From Oscillospiraceae bacterium (lineage in GTDB: Bacteria > Bacillota > Clostridia > Oscillospirales > Ruminococcaceae), in the NCBI GenBank assembly GCA_900752625.1, contig CAADWC010000090.1, positions 1 to 10,497 on the forward strand: a stretch of DNA of 10,497 nt, written 5' to 3'. The position numbers and the translations under genes are program-made. The notes beneath the pieces were generated by a model. It was not told the origin of the DNA. It saw nothing but the letters and a program-made list of their open reading frames with translations, and did not search any database. Shown in pieces: positions 1 through 6,208 of the stretch (position 1 is its first letter; every line of letters starts with the position of its first letter).

Positions 1-1025
1 AAGAGGCTGCCGAGGAAATGCTGGATTACAAGGGCACGGGAATGAGCGTTATGGAGATGAGCCACCGTTCAAAGGCTTTCGACTCCATCATCAAGGACGC
101 CGAAAAGGATATCCGCGAGCTTATGAATATTCCCGACAACTATAAGGTTCTTTTCCTTCAGGGCGGAGCTTCCCAGCAGTTTGCGGCAGTTCCTATGAAC
201 CTTATGAAGAATAAAAAGGCAGCTTACATAATTACAGGACAGTGGGCAAAGAAGGCTTATCAGGAGGCCCAGAAATACGGCGAGGCAGTTGCGGTCGCTT
301 CATCAGCCGACAAGACTTTCTCTTATATCCCCGACTGCTCTGATCTGGATATTCCCGAGGACGCGGACTATGTATATATCTGCGAAAACAATACGATCTA
401 CGGCACAAAGTTCAAGGAGCTTCCCAACACAAAGGGCAAGGAGCTTGTTGCAGATGTTTCTTCCTGCTTCCTTTCCGAGCCTGTGGACGTTACCAAGTAC
501 GGCGTTATCTATGGCGGCGTTCAGAAGAATATCGGCCCCGCCGGCGTTGTAATCGCAATTATCCGAGAGGATCTTATTACCGATGACGTTCTCGAAGGAA
601 CTCCCACAATGCTCAAATGGAAAACTCAGGCGGATGCAGATTCCCTTTACAACACCCCTCCGTGCTACGGAATCTATATCTGCGGCAAGGTATTCAAATG
701 GATAAAGAAAATGGGCGGTCTTGAAGCTATGAAGGCTCATAACGAGAAGAAAGCAAAGATACTTTATGACTTCCTTGACCAGAGCAAGCTTTTCAAGGGC
801 ACCGTTGTTCCTAAGGACAGATCTCTTATGAACGTTCCTTTCGTAACAGGAAACGAGGAGCTTGACAAGAAGTTCGTTGCAGAGGCCAAGGCGGCAGGCT
901 TTGAAAACCTCAAGGGTCACAGAACCGTCGGAGGAATGAGAGCTTCGATCTACAACGCTATGCCTATCGAGGGCGTAGAAAAGCTCGTTGAATTCATGAA
1001 AAAATTCGAAGCGGAAAATTCATGA
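1..1025 (+). CDS. serC: Phosphoserine aminotransferase SerC, 5'-truncated by the window edge
   Basis: Cytosolic PLP enzyme of serine synthesis. It converts 3-phosphohydroxypyruvate and glutamate to phosphoserine and 2-oxoglutarate, and in many bacteria also serves pyridoxal-phosphate synthesis. The frame is open from base 3 (E-A-A-E-E before the Met at 18), so the real start lies upstream; about 20 N-terminal residues are missing compared with the usual ~360 aa. Counting from the Met at 18, visible SerC signatures are the phosphate/PLP loop LFLQGGASQQFA (45-56), TGQWAKKA (73-80), the ADVSS aspartate at 146, the Schiff-base lysine K170 in GGVQKNIGPAG, and the C-terminal GHRTVGGMRASIYNAMP block (about 300-316). 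These separate it from other class V aminotransferases. It is the first visible gene of a run that ends with serA, the preceding enzyme of the pathway. No frameshift is seen. Confidence 0.96.
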   Translation, partial: EAAEEMLDYKGTGMSVMEMSHRSKAFDSIIKDAEKDIRELMNIPDNYKVLFLQGGASQQFAAVPMNLMKNKKAAYIITGQWAKKAYQEAQKYGEAVAVASSADKTFSYIPDCSDLDIPEDADYVYICENNTIYGTKFKELPNTKGKELVADVSSCFLSEPVDVTKYGVIYGGVQKNIGPAGVVIAIIREDLITDDVLEGTPTMLKWKTQADADSLYNTPPCYGIYICGKVFKWIKKMGGLEAMKAHNEKKAKILYDFLDQSKLFKGTVVPKDRSLMNVPFVTGNEELDKKFVAEAKAAGFENLKGHRTVGGMRASIYNAMPIEGVEKLVEFMKKFEAENS

Positions 1026-1039
1026 TAAGGAGCTAATAA

Positions 1040-1588
1040 GTGGGATTGTTTTTAAGTATGTTGATAGTACAGAATTCCAATGAAAACGACGTAAGAAGTT
1101 TTCTTGAAAAAGCAGAAAAGAATTATCCCGAATGGAAGCTTATTGCCGATGAATGCCGGCTTCAGGAATGTACCGGCGGCGTAAAAGTTCTGCTTAACGA
1201 AATGTGTGCAGGTTATGAGGATATTCCGCTGGAAATTTCCAGAGAGCTTACCACCTCAGCAATGCTGTGCTATATCTATGACGGAGATTATTGGGGATAC
1301 TTTTTTTACGATAAGGGAAAAGAAGCAGACTCATTTAATCCTATACCGGACTATTTTGAAGAAATTTCCGATGAAGAAAAACAACGGCTTTCAGGAAACA
1401 GCAAAGTTATTGCTCAGTATTTTAATGTTGACGAAAGCCGGATAAAAAAATATCTTGTTTTATGGAACGATGATATTTTCGACACTGATGAAATGCCAAA
1501 AGCTTATGACGATGATGAGTTCGGAACAGGAGAAGATTGGCAGATGGCGGATTTCATGAAAGCGATCGGTTATTCTTATTGTTGGTAA
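1040..1588 (+). CDS. Uncharacterised acidic protein (182 aa) between serC and serA
   Basis: I do not recognise this protein. The GTG start at 1040 follows AAGGAG (1027-1032) by 7 nt, and the frame is open to TAA at 1588. The product begins with a short hydrophobic stretch (MGLFLSMLIV), too short and uncharged for a clear signal peptide and more like a buried beta strand. The rest is soluble, aromatic-rich (DGDYWGYFFYD near 81-91) and strongly acidic, with an Asp/Glu cluster near 144-166 (DDIFDTDEMPKAYDDDEFGT). It starts 14 nt after serC and ends 12 nt before the next small gene, so it is probably cotranscribed with the serine genes. Its codon use looks more AT-rich than that of serC, which hints at an accessory gene. 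Size, acidity and lack of catalytic motifs resemble small immunity-type proteins, but this is only a resemblance; no toxin gene is next to it. Confidence 0.82.
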   Translation: MGLFLSMLIVQNSNENDVRSFLEKAEKNYPEWKLIADECRLQECTGGVKVLLNEMCAGYEDIPLEISRELTTSAMLCYIYDGDYWGYFFYDKGKEADSFNPIPDYFEEISDEEKQRLSGNSKVIAQYFNVDESRIKKYLVLWNDDIFDTDEMPKAYDDDEFGTGEDWQMADFMKAIGYSYCW

Positions 1589-1600
1589 GGCGGAAAATTT

Positions 1601-1729
1601 ATGAAATTTACTTTAAGTGACAGCTACAAGGACAAACTCAGAAGAAGAAATAAAATCCGCGGCAAAATAGTAACTGTTTGTTTTGCTATTGCTGTAATAG
1701 GCGTTATAATTGTAAGAATTATAACATGA
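1601..1729 (+). CDS. Small single-span membrane peptide (42 aa)
   Basis: A short open frame starting with ATG 7 nt after the good ribosome binding site AAGGCGG (1587-1593) and ending in TGA at 1729. The peptide has a strongly basic N-terminal half (KDKLRRRNKIRGK, residues 10-22) and one hydrophobic segment (IVTVCFAIAVIGVIIV, about 23-38), followed by a short basic tail. This is the pattern of a small inner-membrane protein with its basic end in the cytoplasm. It lies 12 nt after the unknown acidic gene and 27 nt before serA in the same direction, so it is probably translated from the same transcript. The ribosome binding site, the spacing and the clear topology support a real gene over a chance frame. 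Function is unknown. Confidence 0.66.
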   Translation: MKFTLSDSYKDKLRRRNKIRGKIVTVCFAIAVIGVIIVRIIT

Positions 1730-1756
1730 TTTTTGACCCGAAAGGATATGTGATTT

Positions 1757-2911
1757 ATGTATAATATACTTACGCTTAACAAAATAGCCGCAGTCGGCAC
1801 AGATAAATTCGACAGCGCAAAATATACCGTAAGCGACAACTGCAGCGCTCCCGATGCGATTATGGTGCGCTCTGCCAAAATGCACGATATGGAATTTTCC
1901 GATAACCTTCTGGCGATCGCCAGAGCCGGAGCGGGAGTAAACAATATTCCCGTAGACAAATGTGCAGAGCAGGGAATCGTCGTTTTCAACACTCCCGGAG
2001 CTAATGCCAACGCCGTTAAGGAAATTGCGCTTTGCGGCTTGCTTATGGCTTCAAGAAAGATCCCCGAAGCTATGCAGTGGGCTCAGACCCTTAAAGGTAG
2101 CGGAGCTGAAGTAGGAAAGATGGTGGAAAAGGGCAAGAGCAATTTTGCCGGCTGCGAAATAATGGGCAAAACACTGGGCCTTATCGGTTTGGGCGCAATC
2201 GGCGGCAAGCTTGCAAACATAGCTATCTCACTGGGAATGAACGTTATCGGCTACGACCCGTTCCTTTCCGTAGGTGCGGCTCTCAGCCTTAAGCCTCAGG
2301 TAAAGGTAACCGCCAATATCAACGATATTTACGCAAACGCAGATTATATTTCCCTGCACCTTCCGTATAACGCCGAAACCAAGGATACCATCAACAAGGA
2401 AACTATTGCGCTTTGCAAGGACGGAGTAAAGCTTCTTAATTTTGCAAGAGGAGAGCTTGTAAATTCAGAAGACATCATTGAAGCCGTCGGAAGCGGCAAG
2501 GTTGCAAGATATGTTGTCGATTTCCCATGCGATGAGATTCTTGGAGTGGAAAATATCGTGGCTATCCCTCATCTGGGCGCGTCAACCGAAGAATCCGAGG
2601 ACAACTGCGCTGTTATGGCGGCAAATGAGCTTATAGATTATATTGAGCGCGGAACTATCAGAAATTCCGTAAACTTCCCCAACGCAGAGCTTGCAAAAAC
2701 CGGCGATGCTCTTGTATGCGTACTTCACAAAAATACTCCGGCTATTATTTCACAGGTAACCGCCGCAGTTTCAGATAAGGGAGCAAATATTGAAAATCTT
2801 GTAAACAAGTCCAAGAAAGACTGGGCTTATACGATACTGGATGTAAACGGCGAAGTTGATGTTGAGGCTATCAATGCCGTCGACGGCGTTGTAAAAGTAA
2901 GAGTTCTTTAA
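1757..2911 (+). CDS. serA: D-3-phosphoglycerate dehydrogenase SerA, short ACT-type
   Basis: First step of serine synthesis: oxidation of 3-phosphoglycerate to 3-phosphohydroxypyruvate with NAD, in the cytosol. The protein has 384 aa. The split substrate domain (about 1-95 and 285-310) carries RAGAGVNNI (56-64). The Rossmann domain has GLGAIG (144-149) with the NAD-selecting acid D167. The catalytic set of the D-2-hydroxyacid dehydrogenase family is present: R231 in FARGELV, E260 in DFPCDE, and H272 in PHLGAS. A C-terminal ACT domain (about 317-384) suggests feedback binding of serine, although it lacks the extra intervening domain of long SerA types. The ATG at 1757 follows AAAGGA (1741-1746) by 10 nt. 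It shares the strand and transcript direction with serC, its pathway partner, and is followed by a clear terminator. Confidence 0.95.
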   Translation: MYNILTLNKIAAVGTDKFDSAKYTVSDNCSAPDAIMVRSAKMHDMEFSDNLLAIARAGAGVNNIPVDKCAEQGIVVFNTPGANANAVKEIALCGLLMASRKIPEAMQWAQTLKGSGAEVGKMVEKGKSNFAGCEIMGKTLGLIGLGAIGGKLANIAISLGMNVIGYDPFLSVGAALSLKPQVKVTANINDIYANADYISLHLPYNAETKDTINKETIALCKDGVKLLNFARGELVNSEDIIEAVGSGKVARYVVDFPCDEILGVENIVAIPHLGASTEESEDNCAVMAANELIDYIERGTIRNSVNFPNAELAKTGDALVCVLHKNTPAIISQVTAAVSDKGANIENLVNKSKKDWAYTILDVNGEVDVEAINAVDGVVKVRVL

Positions 2912-2929
2912 TCCGATACAAACAGCAAT

Positions 2930-2975
2930 GGGGCTGTTCCGCAGTATACAAAACTTTGCGGGACAGCCTCTTTTT
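2930..2975 (+). terminator. Intrinsic terminator after serA
   Basis: A 14-bp stem is formed by 2930-2943 and 2957-2970 with two G-T wobbles and a 13-nt loop, followed directly by TTTTT (2971-2975). It begins 18 nt after the serA stop codon and should end the serC-serA transcript. The gene at 2999 starts only 24 nt after it, so that gene depends on read-through or on a promoter that I cannot see. Confidence 0.88.
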
Positions 2976-2984
2976 AATAACAAC

Positions 2985-2990
2985 AGGAGA
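2985..2990 (+). promoter_or_regulatory. Ribosome binding site that sets the start at 2999
   Basis: AGGAGA lies 8 nt before ATG at 2999 but only 2 nt before the in-frame TTG at 2993. The spacing favours the ATG. Confidence 0.7.
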
Positions 2991-2998
2991 AATTGATC

Positions 2999-3292
2999 AT
3001 GAACGAAGTTATGACTGCAATCTTATTTCTGGGAGTACCGATGTGTCTTTCTTATTTTATCTACCGACTTATTGACCGCAGCGGAAAAAAGGTCAGAAAA
3101 CTTACACAAAAGTTCCCTTTTATCGAAAGACATAAGTTTCTTATCCAGATAGGCGGAATGACGGGATTTGTACTTATTTTCGGCTTTATTTCAATGCTTG
3201 CCGGAATACCTAAAGAGGTCTTTTACGCAGTGTCCGGACTTGTGGTGGGACTCATAAACGGAATTTCCGCCACAATGATGTATAACGAATAG
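2999..3292 (+). CDS. Small multi-span membrane protein (97 aa), unknown
   Basis: Not recognised. Three hydrophobic segments are visible: about residues 4-22 (VMTAILFLGVPMCLSYFIY), 45-66 (FLIQIGGMTGFVLIFGFISMLA) and 71-90 (EVFYAVSGLVVGLINGISAT). A basic linker between the first and second (DRSGKKVRKLTQKFPFIERHK) should face the cytoplasm by the positive-inside rule. The start was placed at ATG 2999 from the AGGAGA spacing; the longer TTG start at 2993 would add two residues. The gene sits alone between the serA terminator and a second hairpin, converging on the che operon. It may be expressed by read-through from the serine operon. Function cannot be inferred. Confidence 0.78.
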   Translation: MNEVMTAILFLGVPMCLSYFIYRLIDRSGKKVRKLTQKFPFIERHKFLIQIGGMTGFVLIFGFISMLAGIPKEVFYAVSGLVVGLINGISATMMYNE

Positions 3293-3317
3293 CCGGCTGG
3301 ATCCGAATAAAATATCT

Positions 3318-3366
3318 CGGGCAGTCACACTCAGATCCTACGATCCGAATGTGGCTGCCCGTTTTT
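3318..3366. terminator. Terminator hairpin between converging transcripts
   Basis: A 12-bp stem (3318-3329 with 3350-3361, one G-T pair, 20-nt loop) is followed by TTTTT (3362-3366), a good + strand terminator 25 nt after the membrane-protein stop. On the - strand the same stem lies about 40 nt beyond the end of the last che gene and is followed by the interrupted T-rich ATATTTTATT. It may therefore serve both directions, more weakly for the che operon. Confidence 0.8.
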
Positions 3367-3404
3367 ACTATGTTCCTTACCAGGTTTCGCCTATGCCTTT
3401 ATTT

Positions 3405-3887
3405 TTATCCGTATACTTCCTCTGCACTTTTCCTGTCTCCGTCGTTTATCATCAGATCGGGACTTACTATATAGCAGGGCTCTCCGTCACGTATGAAAAC
3501 GCCTTTGAGATAACGGGTATAGGCTTCCTTTGAAAGCGTGGCGCAGGGCTGAATATCTCCGTCGGGAACGTCCGTCATTATGGAAATTGTGTCGGTAAGT
3601 ATCCCTACCTCAAACTGTCCGCCGTTCTCACCGTGGGCATAGGCTATTATTATACAGCTTCTGTCGGTTATCTCTCCCTCGGGAAATCCGAATCTGAGCC
3701 TCGAGTCTATGACCGGAACCGTTTTTCCGTCCGTCGTACACGCTCCCGCAAAGTAATAGGGAAACTCCGGTATTTTATACAGCCCGCCTGCAACAATAAT
3801 AGATTTTATATCCTGAAACGCAACTGCAAATTTTCTTCCGCAGGATAAAAACAAAAGATATTTTCCGACGCCGTTTACATTTTCCAA
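3405..3887 (-). CDS. Second, divergent CheW-like coupling protein (160 aa)
   Basis: A single CheW domain, cytosolic. CheW proteins bridge chemoreceptors to the P5 domain of CheA. Recognisable blocks are YLLFLSCGRKFAVAFQDIKSII (10-31), KTVPVIDSRLRFGFPEG (55-71), RSCIIIAY (76-83) and the last strands near CYIVSPDLMI. It aligns along its length with the first CheW of the operon (SCII falls at 77-80 in both), which suggests an old duplication. The normally conserved NLRG loop before the VPV strand is replaced by CTTDG (50-54), so the loop arginine is missing. There is no receiver domain, so it is not CheV. The start is TTG at 3887, 10 nt after a very strong AAAGGAGG that overlaps the cheB stop; the nearby ATG is out of frame and runs into TAA. 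It is the last gene of the che operon. Confidence 0.85.
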   Translation of the reverse strand: MENVNGVGKYLLFLSCGRKFAVAFQDIKSIIVAGGLYKIPEFPYYFAGACTTDGKTVPVIDSRLRFGFPEGEITDRSCIIIAYAHGENGGQFEVGILTDTISIMTDVPDGDIQPCATLSKEAYTRYLKGVFIRDGEPCYIVSPDLMINDGDRKSAEEVYG

Positions 3888-3897
3888 AACAGCCCTG

Positions 3898-3905
3898 CCT
3901 CCTTT
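3898..3905 (-). promoter_or_regulatory. Strong ribosome binding site for the second cheW
   Basis: AAAGGAGG on the - strand, overlapping the last bases of cheB and 10 nt before TTG at 3887. It supports a TTG start and translational coupling to cheB. Confidence 0.7.
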
Positions 3906-4911
3906 ACGCGTTCAGTCTTAAATTTATTTCTGCTGCAATATCCTCCGGTGCCGCCTGCTTATCGACCGCGCCCAGCTCAAACGCCGCTTTCGGCATTCCG
4001 TAAACAATGCAGGAATCCTCGCTCTGACCTATATTATAAGCTCCGGCCTCTTTCATAAGCTTCAAGCCTTTGGCGCCGTCGCTTCCCATTCCAGTCAGAA
4101 TGACCCCGACGGCGTTCTTTCCGGCGCAATGGGCAACCGATTCAAACAAAACGTCCGCTGAAGGGCAATGCCCGGAAACTCTTGAACCTTTGTCACAGGA
4201 AACGAAATATCCCTTTTCATTTCTGAAAACCCTCATATGCCTGTTTCCCTGAGCTATAACCGCCATACCCTTTTCAAGATAAAGACCGTTGCGGGCTTCC
4301 GTCACAAACATCCTGGTTTCGCCGTTGAGCCATTGGGCATACATCTTCGTATAACCCTCCGGCATATGAAGGACCACCGCTACGGGAGGCGACGAAGAAT
4401 CCAATCCCTTTAACAATTCAGGCAAAGCCTCGGTGCTTCCGGTAGAGCCTGCAACGGCTATTATTCTTAGGTCAGCAACGGAGCTTTCCGTTTTTAAAGA
4501 AAAATATCTGCCGTTGCATTTTACGCATTTTAAATTCAGAACAAGCTTTAACGACTGCAACAGCTGCGCTTTAAAGCTTTCATACGATCCGCTCTCGTCA
4601 GGCTTGATGATAAAATCTACAGCTCCGGCTTCAAATGCCGCTGAGGCATACTCTCTTTTGCATGAGCAGACTATTACCGGCACCGCATACTGAGGTATAA
4701 GCTGTTCAAGAAAATGCAGTCCGTTCATCTTGGGCATTTCTATGTCAAGTATGATAAGATCAGGCTTCAGCCTCTGAATCTTATCTCTGGCCTCGTAGGC
4801 GCTGCCTGCCGACGCGCATATGCAGAATCCCTCTGCGGAATTTACTATTTCTCCGGCGATCCGGCAGAAAAGTGCGGAATCGTCTGCAATAAGAACCTTT
4901 TTATCCGCCAT
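3904..4911 (-). CDS. cheB: Chemotaxis response regulator protein-glutamate methylesterase CheB
   Basis: Removes methyl groups (and deamidates glutamine) on chemoreceptor signalling helices, and is activated by phosphoryl transfer from CheA. The protein has 335 aa. The N-terminal receiver domain (about 1-120) shows the acidic pair D10/D11, phosphoacceptor D56 in ILDIEMP, S83 at the switch position and K103 in IIKPD. After a linker, the methylesterase domain (about 147-335) carries the Ser-His-Asp triad as S156 in AGSTGSTEA, H182 in LHMPEGYT and D278 in LTGMGSDGA. The usual STGG has become STGS (S159). ATG at 4911 follows GGAGGAG with 7 nt spacing and overlaps the 3' end of cheR by 11 bp, which suggests coupled translation with the opposing methyltransferase. 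Length and domains are normal for the family. Confidence 0.96.
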   Translation of the reverse strand: MADKKVLIADDSALFCRIAGEIVNSAEGFCICASAGSAYEARDKIQRLKPDLIILDIEMPKMNGLHFLEQLIPQYAVPVIVCSCKREYASAAFEAGAVDFIIKPDESGSYESFKAQLLQSLKLVLNLKCVKCNGRYFSLKTESSVADLRIIAVAGSTGSTEALPELLKGLDSSSPPVAVVLHMPEGYTKMYAQWLNGETRMFVTEARNGLYLEKGMAVIAQGNRHMRVFRNEKGYFVSCDKGSRVSGHCPSADVLFESVAHCAGKNAVGVILTGMGSDGAKGLKLMKEAGAYNIGQSEDSCIVYGMPKAAFELGAVDKQAAPEDIAAEINLRLNA

Positions 4912-5740
4912 TTCTTTTCTCCTCCCCCGATGAAATCTTTCTGTATACCGCCGGCTCCTCCATTACATAAAGCCCCTTTTCCGTACATACCTCCGCATGT
5001 CCGATATAGAGATAGCCGCCGTCGTTGGTAGCGTCGTAAAAACGCTTTATAAGCCGCGAACGCGTAGGCTCGTCAAAATAAATCATTACATTCCGGCATA
5101 TTATCAGATCGAACTTACGCTTGAAATTGATCTCATCCATAAGATTATGGTATTTGAAGATAACGTCCCGGCGCAGACCGTCTTTGACCTGATAGGTTCC
5201 GTTTGCAAGGCGTGTAAAATATTTATCTATCCACGTCCATGGCAGAGCTTTAAGCGATTCCTCCAGATAAATCCCGTTTTTTGCAGATCTCAGGGCGTTA
5301 AATGAAATATCCGTTGCAAGTATCCTGGTATCCCAGAGATATTTCGAACCGCCGAAAAATTCATCCGCACACATAGCAAAGTTGTACGGCTCGTTTCCGA
5401 AGGAGCAGCCTGCGCTCCAGATAGAAAGGTTCCTTCCCCCGTTTCTTCTGACGGCGCCGCCGAGAAAAACGTTGCTGAAATGCCTGAAGTGCTCTTTTTC
5501 TCTCATAAAGTATGTATAATTTGTCGTAAGACGGTTGATAACGTTCGCCATCTCATTGCCCGTACGATCCCGGTATAAGGCGTCAAGATATTCCGAAAAA
5601 TTATTGTAGCCGCTGTCAAGTACATAATTGGTCAGACGGCTTTCAACAAGAAATTTCTTTTCAAACAAATCAAGTCCGTACTTTGCCTTAATAAATCCGG
5701 CCAGCCGTTTGAAATCACCGTCGTTCAGCTTCATTGACAC
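4901..5740 (-). CDS. cheR: Chemotaxis protein methyltransferase CheR
   Basis: Transfers methyl from S-adenosylmethionine to receptor glutamates, opposing CheB in adaptation. Counting from the GTG at 5740 (279 aa), an N-terminal helical domain (about 1-75) is followed by TTNYTYFMREKEHF (72-85). Next come the SAM-binding SAGCSFGNEPY (109-119), the acid of ATDIS (D144), and the family signature CRNVMIYFD (215-223). The glycine-rich SAM motif normally reads close to STGEEPY, so F and N are substitutions. The start was chosen because AGGGAGG (5747-5753) is 6 nt before this GTG; ATG at 5734 (12 nt spacing) is the alternative. An in-frame TTG at 5767 has no good site upstream and would place the ribosome binding site inside the gene. 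It lies 45 nt after cheW and overlaps cheB by 11 bp. There is no C-terminal TPR extension. Confidence 0.94.
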   Translation of the reverse strand: MSMKLNDGDFKRLAGFIKAKYGLDLFEKKFLVESRLTNYVLDSGYNNFSEYLDALYRDRTGNEMANVINRLTTNYTYFMREKEHFRHFSNVFLGGAVRRNGGRNLSIWSAGCSFGNEPYNFAMCADEFFGGSKYLWDTRILATDISFNALRSAKNGIYLEESLKALPWTWIDKYFTRLANGTYQVKDGLRRDVIFKYHNLMDEINFKRKFDLIICRNVMIYFDEPTRSRLIKRFYDATNDGGYLYIGHAEVCTEKGLYVMEEPAVYRKISSGEEKRNGG

Positions 5741-5746
5741 CAAGAA

Positions 5747-5753
5747 CCTCCCT
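5747..5753 (-). promoter_or_regulatory. Ribosome binding site that sets the cheR start
   Basis: AGGGAGG on the - strand, 6 nt before GTG at 5740 and 12 nt before ATG at 5734. It lies inside the longer TTG-initiated frame, which argues against that longer start. Confidence 0.65.
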
Positions 5754-5785
5754 CTTTTATCAGACAATCGTCCGGCGGTACTGGG

Positions 5786-6208
5786 TTATTCCTTCTCCGC
5801 AAGACTTACGCAATCGATAAGCTGTATCCGCTCGTTATCCCAGACGACGTAGCCGCTTACAAATGAATTGCCGACGGGCGACTTTGCAAACCGCTCTTCG
5901 GGATAAACAACGGCGTCGCCGGTTCTCTCCACTATGACTCCGTATCCGGACCCGTTAGCTTCCACTACGATAATACAGCTTTTTTCGTTATACACTCCTG
6001 CGGAAAGTCCCAGCCGTTTATTGAAATCCATTACCGGGATAACTTTTCCTCTCAGGTTTATGACCCCTTCGATATATCCGTCTACAAGAGGTATACGGGT
6101 TATATGCGGTATTTCGATAATATCCCTTACAGACATTATATCAAATGCATATTTCCCTCCTCCGCTGTAAAAGGTCAGCATATGACGGCTTTTTGTCTTA
6201 TCATTCAT
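5786..6208 (-). CDS. cheW: Chemotaxis coupling protein CheW
   Basis: Cytosolic scaffold that links CheA to receptors. The 140-aa protein is one CheW domain of normal length. Characteristic blocks are HMLTFYSGGGKYAFDIMSVRDIIEI (9-33), GVINLRGKVIPVMDFNKRLGL (48-68) with the conserved NLRG loop at 51-54, and KSCIIVVE (76-83). The start at ATG 6208 follows AAGGGGG (6218-6224) by 9 nt and overlaps the cheA stop by 8 bases (ATGAATGA), a typical coupling junction. A longer frame from ATG 6232 has no well-spaced ribosome binding site. This is the canonical CheW of the operon, in contrast to the divergent copy at its end. Confidence 0.95.
   Translation of the reverse strand: MNDKTKSRHMLTFYSGGGKYAFDIMSVRDIIEIPHITRIPLVDGYIEGVINLRGKVIPVMDFNKRLGLSAGVYNEKSCIIVVEANGSGYGVIVERTGDAVVYPEERFAKSPVGNSFVSGYVVWDNERIQLIDCVSLAEKE

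Noticed and set aside
303..920. Long open frame (205 codons) on the - strand opposite serC
   Set aside because: It is entirely antisense to a well-conserved enzyme, its Cys/Leu-rich composition looks like a codon-bias shadow, and no ribosome binding site or family match is evident.
3300..3350. Direct repeat GATCCGAAT at 3300-3308 and 3342-3350
   Set aside because: Nine bases only, one copy lying in the terminator loop region; most simply chance or a by-product of hairpin evolution.
3405..3887. Terminal cheW as a CheV
   Set aside because: CheV needs a C-terminal receiver domain; this protein ends after one CheW domain at 160 aa.
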